Below are positions 7,218 through 13,518 of a stretch of 33,965 nucleotides of DNA, piece after piece (positions within the stretch are counted from its first letter, which is position 1; every line of letters starts with the position of its first letter). The stretch covers positions 1 through 33,965 of the IMG/VR virus record IMGVR_UViG_3300021962_000354. The stretch is one strand, 5' to 3'. Both the position numbers and the translations under genes were made by a program. The notes under the pieces are model-generated. The model did no database searches. It was given only the letters and a program-made list of their open reading frames with translations, and was not told the DNA's origin. This DNA is from a virus.

Positions 7218-7490
7218 TTAAATATTTTTATAACAGTAAATATCAATATCATCTAGCGATCTTACTACTCTTGCAAATACGCCATGCTTATTAAGATCAG
7301 CTATTCTTTTTTCTTGTAGTGGTGCTACAACTCCCTTCTCTGTTTTCACTTCGAGGAACATAACAAATCCTTTTCGTATGCACATTAAATCTGGTATGCC
7401 ATTCATATTGGTCTGGATCAATTTAATGCACGACCAGCCATGTCTATTCAATCTATCAACGATCTTTTTCTGTAATTCTGCTTCTCTCAT
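7218..7490 (-). CDS. VRR-NUC domain nuclease
   Basis: A small nuclease of 90 residues consisting of a single VRR-NUC (PD-(D/E)XK superfamily) domain. Visible residues are an N-terminal Glu (REAELQ), GIPDL with the metal-binding Asp (D34), LEVKTEKG (E47, K49) and the downstream PLQEKR (Q59). Family members act as structure-specific or Holliday-junction nucleases, and in phages they serve recombination and replication. The ATG at 7490 overlaps the previous stop as ATGA, so I prefer it over the in-frame TTG at 7499. It lies in the replication block between small unknown genes and the methyltransferase. Confidence 0.9.
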   Translation of the reverse strand: MREAELQKKIVDRLNRHGWSCIKLIQTNMNGIPDLMCIRKGFVMFLEVKTEKGVVAPLQEKRIADLNKHGVFARVVRSLDDIDIYCYKNI

Positions 7491-7708
7491 TTTTTCCAAG
7501 TTTTAGGTATTTCAATATCAAATTTATTTCCGTTCATAGGGTTGTCATACATCCTTAAATCATCGGAGTAGTAATGCTTAACCTCTCCTCCACTAAGCCT
7601 TACAACCCACACGCTATTTATCTCCAGCCCATAATCAATGATAAACATTGCATCTCCATATCCATGCGGAGTATGGACTGGGATTTTATTTTTTAGTTCT
7701 AGTATCAA
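7487..7708 (-). CDS. Hypothetical protein (73 aa), TTG start
   Basis: A 73-residue protein of unknown function with a likely small beta-fold (pattern VWVVRLSGGEVKHYYSDDL). It has no early ATG. The TTG at 7708 overlaps the stop of the upstream gene as TTGA, implying coupled translation, and its own stop overlaps the VRR-NUC start as ATGA. Small proteins of this style are common in replication blocks of phages. No motif supports a specific role. Confidence 0.6.
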   Translation of the reverse strand: MILELKNKIPVHTPHGYGDAMFIIDYGLEINSVWVVRLSGGEVKHYYSDDLRMYDNPMNGNKFDIEIPKTWKK

Positions 7709-8130
7709 AGAATCAAAATATTTTTATCCATAAAATTTATAATCACTTTACTTGGCATCATTATTCCGTTCTCGCACTCCACTTCAAAAGCTACATTCCA
7801 ATCTTTCTCGGTCATGGTGTTTACGAACAAAAGCCCTTCGTAAAACTCACCACTTTTGTAAAGCTGGTTATTCTCACCAAGTCTAACGATATCTTTACTA
7901 CGCAAATCATCTTCATGTATTCGAAAGGTAATAATGCAACTTGCTCTTTCAACCAAACCACGAATGTAACTAATGCCTTCGCTATTAAAAAATATTTCTA
8001 CGTCCCACCATAGCTTATTCTCCGTTTTGCTTTCCCACCAATCTATCTCGGTTTGTGGTGGTAGGCCTAAGGCATAGTAAAGATGTTCGCACTCAATAGT
8101 GAATAGAGTCGAGGTAATTTTTTGTGTCAT
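7705..8130 (-). CDS. Hypothetical protein (141 aa)
   Basis: A soluble, acidic protein of 141 residues with many aromatic residues (for example DWWESKTENKLWWDVEIFF near residues 29-47) and a mixed alpha/beta look. No family recognised. Its start lies within the 3' end of the small membrane-protein gene at 8093-8257 (38-base overlap), and its stop is shared with the TTG start of the next gene. It is probably an early auxiliary protein, judged by its neighbours only. Confidence 0.6.
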   Translation of the reverse strand: MTQKITSTLFTIECEHLYYALGLPPQTEIDWWESKTENKLWWDVEIFFNSEGISYIRGLVERASCIITFRIHEDDLRSKDIVRLGENNQLYKSGEFYEGLLFVNTMTEKDWNVAFEVECENGIMMPSKVIINFMDKNILIL

Positions 8131-8257
8131 TGTAGAGTTTTTTAATGAGGTAATTTATTGTTAGGATCATCATAAAACATAGTGTAAAAGGTACACAAAA
8201 GAGCATCCAATAGGCTACCCAAGCAAATACTTTTAATAGTGCAAGCATAATTTTCAT
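8093..8257 (-). CDS. Small membrane protein (54 aa)
   Basis: A 54-residue ORF. Residues 3-38 are almost wholly hydrophobic (from IMLALLKVFAWVAYWML through LTINYLI), enough for one long or two short membrane helices, followed by a basic and polar tail. The ATG at 8257 overlaps the stop of the upstream helicase gene as ATGA, the same coupling used by other genes in this operon, which supports it as real. It overlaps the next gene by 38 bases. Without it the helicase would be followed by an unusual 123-base gap. Function unknown. Confidence 0.6.
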   Translation of the reverse strand: MKIMLALLKVFAWVAYWMLFCVPFTLCFMMILTINYLIKKLYNDTKNYLDSIHY

Positions 8258-9501
8258 TTTAAGTAATCTATCTTAAAGTGATTAAGAGTATAATCCTTCT
8301 TATTCATCACTGCTTTATATATCTTATCCTCAATCCCGTTATAGCTAAATATCCAATAAATCTGAGCCGACTCGGTACGATCCTTTGTCTGTATCCTTGC
8401 TCTACTCTGCCAATACGATGTCGCACTAAAGTCAATATTATAAAACACTAACGCATCCGCACTCGAAAGATTAAGCCCCTCTCGCCCGCTCACGATTTGC
8501 GATACAAATACGGCATCATTACTCGCCTTGTTAAATGCCGCCGCATCTATCTCAATCCTACTACCAAACACCCACAGTAATGCTGCATACTCCGCTTGAA
8601 ACTTATAAAATATAGCAATCTTTTTACCCGCAAATTTCTCTTTAATAAACTCAGCTTTGGTATAGTCAAAGGCCTTTGCTACTCGCTTAGGCTCATCGAC
8701 AATCACCGAGCCGCTATATATTTGGTGCAGCTTATTCATCAACTTTACCGCAGTATCTCCCATGACAGTCTCTCCGTCTTTATTCGTTACCATTTTATCT
8801 CTACGTATCTTGTCAGCTAGCTTATACGTGCTATCATCCATTTTAACGTATAAGATATTCTCTTCTATTAGTCCCTCAAATCCCGCTTGGGCTTGGGTGA
8901 ACGTGATCATAATTGGTTTTATATCTTCCATAATTTTTTCTTCGTATGCAAGTGAGTAATCATTAATTGCTCTATTAAATACATATTTCTTTTGAAGTAT
9001 AACATAATCATTTGCCCATTGGTAAAAGGTCTTATACTTTTTATATACCGAGTAACTAGATATGTATAACTGGTGATAAATCTGTGAGTAAGATTCTGGT
9101 GTAGGTGTGCCACTCAAAAAGATAATTGGCGTTGCTGCACAAATTCTTTTCAGCTCCTTTGCTCTTTTAGATGGCCTTGGGAAAGCACCGAGTCCATGCG
9201 CCTCATCTACGATCACAACATCCCATCCGTACTCTACTTTATGAAGCTGCTCAAAATTGGTTATATATATCTCCATATCATAGCCCATGCTTTTTGCTTG
9301 CTCAATGATGTCATCAATGGCTTTCTTTTTAGTGCAGAATAGTACCTTCTGTGCGCCGAATTTATAAGCCGATGCAAGTGCCGTCAAAGTCTTGCCAGTC
9401 CTCACTTCCATAGCGAGGTATGCAATCTTGTGATACTTCAATAACTTAGCCGCTCGATCACTAATCTCTATTTGGTAATCTCTAAGATTCATCCTCTTCA
9501 T
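8254..9501 (-). CDS. SF2 DNA helicase, SNF2/DEAH-like
   Basis: A 415-residue ATP-dependent helicase or translocase. Motif Q/I region: LRDYQ near the start and EVRTGKT with the Walker lysine (residues 32-38). Motif II DEAH is at 99-102 and motif III SGTPT at 130-134. In the C-terminal RecA-like domain, VSGREGLNLSSAD (motif V) and WQSRARIQTKDR (motif VI with arginine fingers) are present. This is close to SNF2-like helicases found in many phages beside recombination nucleases. The ATG at 9501 gives a 20-base overlap with the upstream gene; an in-frame ATG at 9492 is also possible. It probably aids replication or recombination with the PD-(D/E)XK nuclease encoded just upstream. Confidence 0.9.
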   Translation of the reverse strand: MKRMNLRDYQIEISDRAAKLLKYHKIAYLAMEVRTGKTLTALASAYKFGAQKVLFCTKKKAIDDIIEQAKSMGYDMEIYITNFEQLHKVEYGWDVVIVDEAHGLGAFPRPSKRAKELKRICAATPIIFLSGTPTPESYSQIYHQLYISSYSVYKKYKTFYQWANDYVILQKKYVFNRAINDYSLAYEEKIMEDIKPIMITFTQAQAGFEGLIEENILYVKMDDSTYKLADKIRRDKMVTNKDGETVMGDTAVKLMNKLHQIYSGSVIVDEPKRVAKAFDYTKAEFIKEKFAGKKIAIFYKFQAEYAALLWVFGSRIEIDAAAFNKASNDAVFVSQIVSGREGLNLSSADALVFYNIDFSATSYWQSRARIQTKDRTESAQIYWIFSYNGIEDKIYKAVMNKKDYTLNHFKIDYLK

Positions 9502-9835
9502 TTAATTGTTCAAAATATCCTTGCTCGCTCAATTTAAAATGCAAGTCCTCTTCGTCATTTTTGCTTACCTCAATGCTCTCTAATTTAACCCTAAGCCTTT
9601 CCAAATAAAGTGTAGCATCCATAAGCTCTTCTTGCAAATGATTGAGCCATTGTAGGCTAGTCAGATCATCTCGCATCATTGTTACTCCGTACTTGATCAT
9701 ACCCTCTGCTGACCTTTTCTGATACTTAGATATTACGCTCTCTACTATTGGATCACGAGGAATATCATCATGGCATTCGATACATAGATCATGTATAGTA
9801 GCCATTACATCTTTTTTACATTTATTGCAGATCAT
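9482..9835 (-). CDS. Zinc-ribbon protein with MazG-like helical region
   Basis: A 117-residue protein. It begins with a compact zinc-binding motif (C3, C6, C18, C21). The middle, about residues 38-85, has the pattern KYGVTMMRDDLTSLQWLNHL, then QEELMDATLYLERL, resembling phage proteins annotated as MazG-like nucleotide pyrophosphohydrolases with an EExxD-type metal site. The C-terminus is acidic. The second metal-binding half of a true MazG is not evident, so catalytic activity is uncertain. It overlaps both neighbours by 14-20 bases. Confidence 0.5.
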   Translation of the reverse strand: MICNKCKKDVMATIHDLCIECHDDIPRDPIVESVISKYQKRSAEGMIKYGVTMMRDDLTSLQWLNHLQEELMDATLYLERLRVKLESIEVSKNDEEDLHFKLSEQGYFEQLNEEDES

Positions 9836-10583
9836 TTTTTTTGTATTTAAGTTGGTAAGAAATATTTCTCGGAGTTACCCCATCATTCATTGCGAGCCAT
9901 AGCTTATGCGTGCTTTTAAAAAGCTCCCAATCTTTCTTTAACTCGGTCATGGTACGTTGTACAAGTTGCCATCCTTGCCCTTGTATAGCACCGCCTTTGC
10001 CGCTAGTGCGGGTCTTGGCATTGAGCCATAATATACCTACGGCATCTACGTTTAGCTTTTTGTGATGCTCTTTGAGTAATTGATGGTAAGCTGCAAGTTG
10101 TAGCCAATAAGATGGATAAATGCTATTAGATGTTTTGATGTCTAGTAGCATAGTAAGCGATCCGAGTCTAATCACTCTATCAAGAGTCCCCGCAAAGCCT
10201 AACTTATCACTCATTAAGTGAACCTCCATCATATCTATTTGGGGATGAAAATTTGTCGAAAATTCAACATACCTTTCAAACATTGACCACTCAAGCATCT
10301 TATATTGTGGAGTGCCGTACTCATTGATAAGTGTAATCTCCTCATTGCAATCATATCTTTCAGTAAGCTCATGCACTACCGAGCCTCGGCGTCCCGCCTC
10401 GTCTCTGATATGGTCGGCATCCGAGCCAACATCTTTAAGCCATTTGTAATAAGATGCGTCTTTTGGGTAAGCCTCTAAAATTGTGGTAACGCTTGGTAGG
10501 TATTTTTCTTTTGGAGAAAGGTAAAATCTCGTGTCGATGAATTGAATACGTTGTCGGTCTAGGTCTAGTTTGTAATTTTTCAT
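9822..10583 (-). CDS. PD-(D/E)XK nuclease, RecB/Cas4-like exonuclease
   Basis: A 253-residue nuclease. Family marks in order are SVTTIL (about 31-36), the GSVVHELTE helix with H71 and E72, GTLDR with the metal-binding D135, LLDIKTS with D148 and K150, and the downstream QLAAY with Q162. This layout fits phage PD-(D/E)XK exonucleases related to RecB and Cas4 that process DNA ends in recombination. The ATG at 10583 follows an 89-base gap that contains the tRNA-like element. The protein is adjacent to an SF2 helicase and an SSB-like protein, so it probably forms part of the phage recombination-replication set. Confidence 0.88.
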   Translation of the reverse strand: MKNYKLDLDRQRIQFIDTRFYLSPKEKYLPSVTTILEAYPKDASYYKWLKDVGSDADHIRDEAGRRGSVVHELTERYDCNEEITLINEYGTPQYKMLEWSMFERYVEFSTNFHPQIDMMEVHLMSDKLGFAGTLDRVIRLGSLTMLLDIKTSNSIYPSYWLQLAAYHQLLKEHHKKLNVDAVGILWLNAKTRTSGKGGAIQGQGWQLVQRTMTELKKDWELFKSTHKLWLAMNDGVTPRNISYQLKYKKNDLQ

Positions 10584-10606
10584 AATAGTTGTAGTTTGTA
10601 ATGAGG

Positions 10607-10655
10607 TCGCTATATCGGATTCGAACCGATCTCTTGCGCTCCTAAGCGATAGCGA
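10607..10655 (-). ncRNA. tRNA-like element (acceptor/T-arm minihelix without a normal D arm)
   Basis: On the minus strand this reads as a perfect 7-bp acceptor stem (TCGCTAT/ATAGCGA), a short CGCT-TAGG-AGCG hairpin, a CAAGAG spacer, and a perfect T arm (ATCGG TTCGAAT CCGAT) whose GGTTCGAATCC is the canonical tRNA T-loop sequence, joined directly to the 3' acceptor strand. Total 49 nt. There is no D arm and no normal 5-bp/7-nt anticodon arm. The upstream bases (GGTTGGTTCATAGGTTAG) hint at a degraded D-arm region, but a complete cloverleaf cannot be drawn. It fills the gap between two early genes. It could be a tRNA remnant, an attachment-site relic, or a processing signal. Confidence 0.5.
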
Positions 10656-10672
10656 CTAACCTATGAACCAAC

Positions 10673-11260
10673 CTAAAAAGGTGTATCGTCCTCGTTTACA
10701 TCTGAGAGAACTGGTTTGATAAGAGGTAAGATAGAATTTTTTACATATTCTTCCAAATATTCCATTCTATCGGTGTCATCCCAAGTTGTAACACCTTTAA
10801 CCTTTATTTGTTTCAAAGGCGGCAACTCCCCAGGGTTTGCTTTATTCCAAAAATGCTTAAGTCCTACTCCATTTTGATTAATAAATACTACTGAGCTTTT
10901 CTTATCGCCATCAATAGTGAGCTTAGGGGTAAGAGTTACAAGTTCGCTGAAACTTACGTTTGGCAAGGCTTTGAGAAAGCTAACGGCATAACCGCTAGAG
11001 TATTTCATCTCCAAAAAGTAAGTAGTCTCTTTGTCTTTGAGTGCAATCACCCAAAATTTACCGTACTCGCTTTCTTTGGTTTTGATGTCTGAGATACAAC
11101 CCGTTAGTGAGTCATAAAACTCTTCGTGTACTTCTCGACCCATTTTGTTTGTGCGCTTTACCGATTTGTCAGTAGGCTGCTTGAATTGACGTACAAGTTT
11201 GCCGTTAGTGATGGATAAGAAAACTCCGTTTCCCGATCCCGAATTAGACTGAAGTCCCAT
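10673..11260 (-). CDS. SSB-like single-stranded DNA-binding protein
   Basis: A 195-residue protein whose very end, DVNEDDTPF, copies the acidic tail of bacterial SSB (consensus DDDIPF) that recruits partner enzymes. The body, about residues 10-150, is rich in beta-strand patterns consistent with an OB-like fold, and the N-terminus is Gly/Ser-rich. It lies between the regulator genes and the recombination nuclease, where phages often keep SSB or recombinase genes. The call rests on the tail and context; the core is divergent. The start at 11260 overlaps the upstream gene by 17 bases. Confidence 0.7.
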   Translation of the reverse strand: MGLQSNSGSGNGVFLSITNGKLVRQFKQPTDKSVKRTNKMGREVHEEFYDSLTGCISDIKTKESEYGKFWVIALKDKETTYFLEMKYSSGYAVSFLKALPNVSFSELVTLTPKLTIDGDKKSSVVFINQNGVGLKHFWNKANPGELPPLKQIKVKGVTTWDDTDRMEYLEEYVKNSILPLIKPVLSDVNEDDTPF

Positions 11261-11588
11261 TTGCTAAGTGTTTATTGTTAAGTAATAATTGAACCCGATA
11301 TTGATAAGATGATAGTAAATTTGCTACCTTTTCGTTATATACTTTATACTCTACTAACTGCTCGTACTTGTACATAAATTGGTTAATGTGATGCTGCACA
11401 TTCTCGTAATCACTGCTATTCATGCGGTGGATTTTTAGAGTAAGCCAATTGTACTCTTCCCAAAATACTGCGGGAACCTTGTAGTGGTCGTTGCGATTAA
11501 CTCTATTCTTTTTCTTTGGTCTTTTTAACGGAACGATGAAAAAAGCAATGGTAAGGCTACAAGCTAGGAGAATTAGTAGGGTTTGCAT
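11244..11588 (-). CDS. Hypothetical membrane-anchored protein (114 aa)
   Basis: The N-terminal segment TLLILLACSLTIAFFIVPL (about residues 3-21) is a membrane anchor or uncleaved signal, followed by a very basic stretch (KRPKKKNR) and a helical, Tyr- and Asn-rich soluble part of about 85 residues. The positive-inside rule puts the soluble part in the cytoplasm. It overlaps the XRE gene by 32 bases and the SSB-like gene by 17. No family recognised. The early position and membrane anchoring would suit a host-takeover or replication-anchoring role, but that is inference. Confidence 0.6.
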   Translation of the reverse strand: MQTLLILLACSLTIAFFIVPLKRPKKKNRVNRNDHYKVPAVFWEEYNWLTLKIHRMNSSDYENVQHHINQFMYKYEQLVEYKVYNEKVANLLSSYQYRVQLLLNNKHLANGTSV

Positions 11589-11751
11589 TTTTTAAAGTAT
11601 TAGTAATTTTCAAATAGTTGGATAGTGTAATCTTGCCCGTTTTCTCTGCTCTGTAAATTGTTTGTGAAGTTAAGCCGCAAAGCTGCGCAAGTTTTTCTTG
11701 TGAAAGGCCTCGTGCTATTCGTAGTGTTCTAATTTCTTGTTGTGTAGTCAT
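11557..11751 (-). CDS. XRE-family HTH transcriptional regulator
   Basis: A 64-residue protein that is essentially one Cro/CI-type helix-turn-helix domain: IRTLRIARGLSQEKLAQLCG, then LTSQTIYRAEKTG (about residues 7-41) with the typical Q-E-A positions of the recognition unit. It has no peptidase or dimerisation domain, so it resembles a Cro-like switch protein or small repressor. It is the first gene of the early minus-strand operon, directly behind a Bacteroidota promoter (11768-11799) and an inverted-repeat cluster it may bind. The ATG at 11751 leaves a very short leader. Confidence 0.88.
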   Translation of the reverse strand: MTTQQEIRTLRIARGLSQEKLAQLCGLTSQTIYRAEKTGKITLSNYLKITNTLKNANPTNSPSL

Positions 11752-11767
11752 GTCATTTAATTTTAGA

Positions 11768-11799
11768 CAAAGCTAAATAGACAATTTGAAATAAACAAA
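11768..11799 (-). promoter_or_regulatory. Early promoter of Bacteroidota type
   Basis: On the minus strand, TTTG (11799-11796) and TAGCTTTG (11775-11768) match the -33 TTTG and -7 TAnnTTTG consensus with a 20-bp spacer. Transcription should start about 7-10 bases before the XRE start codon, giving an almost leaderless mRNA. This is the clearest host signature in the window. Confidence 0.75.
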
Positions 11800-11821
11800 T
11801 TTATTTTAAATATTTTTTTTG

Positions 11822-11883
11822 TGAGCCGTTTGTCGCTCATTATCGGCTAATTTATAGCTCAAAAAACAAGAATTATGAGCTAT
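11822..11883. promoter_or_regulatory. Inverted-repeat operator cluster upstream of the XRE gene
   Basis: Four TGAGC/GCTCA half-sites form two inverted pairs: TGAGC 11822-11826 with GCTCA 11835-11839 (8-base spacer), and ATAGCTCA 11854-11861 with TGAGCTAT 11876-11883 (14-base spacer). The cluster lies just upstream of the early promoter's -33 box. Repeated paired half-sites are what a dimeric XRE regulator would bind. No binding evidence exists; the assignment is by pattern and position. Confidence 0.55.
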
Positions 11884-11908
11884 AATGTGTCTTATAATGG
11901 ACAATAAT

Positions 11909-11974
11909 CCGAATTAAGGTGCCTTTTATAACACTTTATGTTGAATTTGCATGGTTAATTCGGAATAATTCCGA
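11909..11974. promoter_or_regulatory. Second palindrome group in the regulatory gap
   Basis: A 15-bp palindrome TCGGAATAATTCCGA at 11960-11974 has perfect arms around a central A. The 9-bp pair CCGAATTAA (11909-11917) and TTAATTCGG (11955-11963) overlaps it and spans 55 bp. This motif differs from the TGAGC half-sites, so a second DNA-binding protein may be involved. The rest of the 11752-12044 gap holds no gene. Confidence 0.5.
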
Positions 11975-11991
11975 GTAAAGTGCAATAGAAA

Positions 11992-12013
11992 GCCCCTCGT
12001 AAAAACAAGGGGC
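11992..12013 (-). terminator. Putative terminator at the end of the late minus-strand block
   Basis: Stem GCCCCT/AGGGGC with a 10-base loop. Read on the minus strand it is followed by TTTCTATT, a weak T-tract. It lies 31 bases past the stop of the HExxH protein gene, separating the long late transcript from the early regulatory region. Confidence 0.55.
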
Positions 12014-12044
12014 GAACAAACCAACTTATCATGAAAAAATTTGC

Positions 12045-12350
12045 TTACTTGCTACCGTCTTGAAGCGGTATATCTTCGTGAGGATCAATCCTCCTATAAT
12101 TTTCTTTCCAAAGAATCTTGGTCAAAGTTATGGCTTTTTTCTCAATCTCCTCCTCACTCGCTTCTGGCCATAGTAAATGCAGTGTTTCGTGAACAATAAT
12201 TTCAAGATGCTTTTTCCCTTTAAGCCTTTCGTCTATCTCGATGAGGCCATCGGAATGTGCCACCCCATAAGCATTTTCCTTACCAAGTTTGCGATATTTA
12301 ATTCTTATTTTCAAATCCTTTGGGTGTGTTATCCTAAAATAATTTTTCAT
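12045..12350 (-). CDS. Small HExxH zinc-metalloprotease-like protein
   Basis: A 101-residue protein with a clear HETLH motif (H54-H58, the HExxH zinc-binding and catalytic signature) in a helix beginning KKHLEIIVHETLHLLWP, followed by a second helix rich in Glu and Lys. The first half looks like short beta-strands, as in minimal SprT/gluzincin-like phage domains. Substrate unknown. It is the last gene of the late block, and its start overlaps the upstream exonuclease stop as ATGA. Confidence 0.7.
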   Translation of the reverse strand: MKNYFRITHPKDLKIRIKYRKLGKENAYGVAHSDGLIEIDERLKGKKHLEIIVHETLHLLWPEASEEEIEKKAITLTKILWKENYRRIDPHEDIPLQDGSK

Positions 12351-13069
12351 TTATGTGTTTGGCTATGGTATTTACCGCAAGTTTTACAACGAAACATTAT
12401 TCTGACAAGTCCAGTTGCCGTAACTCTTTTTAAATTCTGTACAAGATCGTCAGACCCACATTCTGGGCATGATCCTCTATCGGCCTTATGAATGACTCCA
12501 TAATGTGTTTTTGGGGCTATATGCGTGTTTAAATGGCTAAAAACTTTCTCTAGCAATACCACATCATTTTTACAATATTTAACCATTTTCTCCATAGCCA
12601 CTTTATCCTTTTCAAGCATTATCTTTTTCCATAAATCGTAATCGGTATGTATCTTTTGACCGATGCCTAAAAACTTAGCAATGTAGTTGAGCTTATTGCT
12701 ATTAAACCTAAACTTGCTACGTGCCACTTTAAGCGTATCTATTGTAGTATAGCTAGGGAACATATCTATGCCATGAAATAGGCACCTTGTCCTAATCCAA
12801 GCTAGGTCAAATTTGTCCCCATTATGCCCTACAAGCTCATCGGCCTGGTTGGCAACTTTTATAAATGCCTCAAGCATTTTCTTATCGCATTGCTTAGAGT
12901 CCCATGTCAAAGCGTGAACTTCTTTCACACCTTCCCATTTATAGCAAATGCAAATTATAGCCCTTTCTTTTATGATAGACTCTGGTCCTATTGATAATTT
13001 ATATCCACTAGCCCAAAACAAACCCAAATTTGCACTTACCTCTATATCAAAAAAGAGCCTTTTCCTCAT
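12347..13069 (-). CDS. DEDDy 3'-5' exonuclease with C-terminal zinc ribbon
   Basis: A 240-residue protein with the three exonuclease motifs of the RNase H-like DEDD family: FFDIE (D8, E10), GHNGDKFD (D88) and YCKND (Y165, D169), the Y-x3-D form defining the DEDDy subgroup as in family B polymerase proofreading domains. The polymerase domain itself is absent. The tail carries a zinc ribbon (C201, C204, C228, C231). It is encoded after the lysis genes with 4-base overlaps on both sides. A stand-alone proofreading or DNA-degrading role is likely; its place in the late rather than the early block is unexpected. Confidence 0.88.
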   Translation of the reverse strand: MRKRLFFDIEVSANLGLFWASGYKLSIGPESIIKERAIICICYKWEGVKEVHALTWDSKQCDKKMLEAFIKVANQADELVGHNGDKFDLAWIRTRCLFHGIDMFPSYTTIDTLKVARSKFRFNSNKLNYIAKFLGIGQKIHTDYDLWKKIMLEKDKVAMEKMVKYCKNDVVLLEKVFSHLNTHIAPKTHYGVIHKADRGSCPECGSDDLVQNLKRVTATGLVRIMFRCKTCGKYHSQTHK

Positions 13070-13518
13070 AGGTATTTTTTATAGGCAAACGCTCCCACTC
13101 CTATAATCGCTATCCATAGCCATGTGTAAAATAATGCTTTGCTTTTGCGATCGAATCGATCCTCAAGGATCATATAATCTTTATCCTTAGCCTCGTAAAG
13201 CACTTTATATTTATCATCCCATTTTGTCTCGGTAATGTAAATAGTGTCTTTTAACTCTTTAATTATAGTTCTGATTTTTGTCTTTATCTCTGGCTCTGAG
13301 TAATGATCCTCTACAAGCCAAGTATAGATGCTATCTACCTTTTGCTTAATTATCAAGGAATCCTTGACAATTCGAATAGTGTCTATTTTGCTTTCTTGAG
13401 GAAACTGTTCGAGGCATAATTTTGCCGCTTGAACGGGGTGTTCATCGAGGTATTTACGAACTTTATTCGTTGTTATACACGATGTGAATAAAAAAATAAT
13501 GGGTAAGTACTTTAGCAT
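13066..13518 (-). CDS. Putative one-piece spanin (u-spanin)
   Basis: A 150-residue protein with an N-terminal lipoprotein-type signal (LPIIFLFTSC, with C14 the likely lipidated cysteine) and a C-terminal membrane helix (about residues 129-146, LFYTWLWIAIIGVGAFAY) ending in KKYL. The roughly 110-residue region between is polar and mixed beta/coil. A lipoprotein at one end and a membrane anchor at the other is the defining layout of unimolecular spanins, which fuse inner and outer membranes in the last step of lysis. It sits directly after the endolysin gene, overlapping by 7 bases, which supports the role. Confidence 0.72.
   Translation of the reverse strand: MLKYLPIIFLFTSCITTNKVRKYLDEHPVQAAKLCLEQFPQESKIDTIRIVKDSLIIKQKVDSIYTWLVEDHYSEPEIKTKIRTIIKELKDTIYITETKWDDKYKVLYEAKDKDYMILEDRFDRKSKALFYTWLWIAIIGVGAFAYKKYL

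Noticed and set aside
7217-7252. A longer start for the methyltransferase at 7252
   Set aside because: It would overlap the VRR-NUC gene by 35 bases and adds a hydrophobic leader with no family support; the ATG at 7216 directly follows the upstream stop.
10607-10677. A complete standard tRNA in the gap between the nuclease and SSB-like genes
   Set aside because: The 7-bp acceptor partner of the T-arm side lies only 18 nt upstream of the T arm, no 5-bp anticodon stem with a 7-nt loop can be drawn, and the outer AGGT/ACCT pairing does not fit a cloverleaf; it is kept only as a tRNA-like element.
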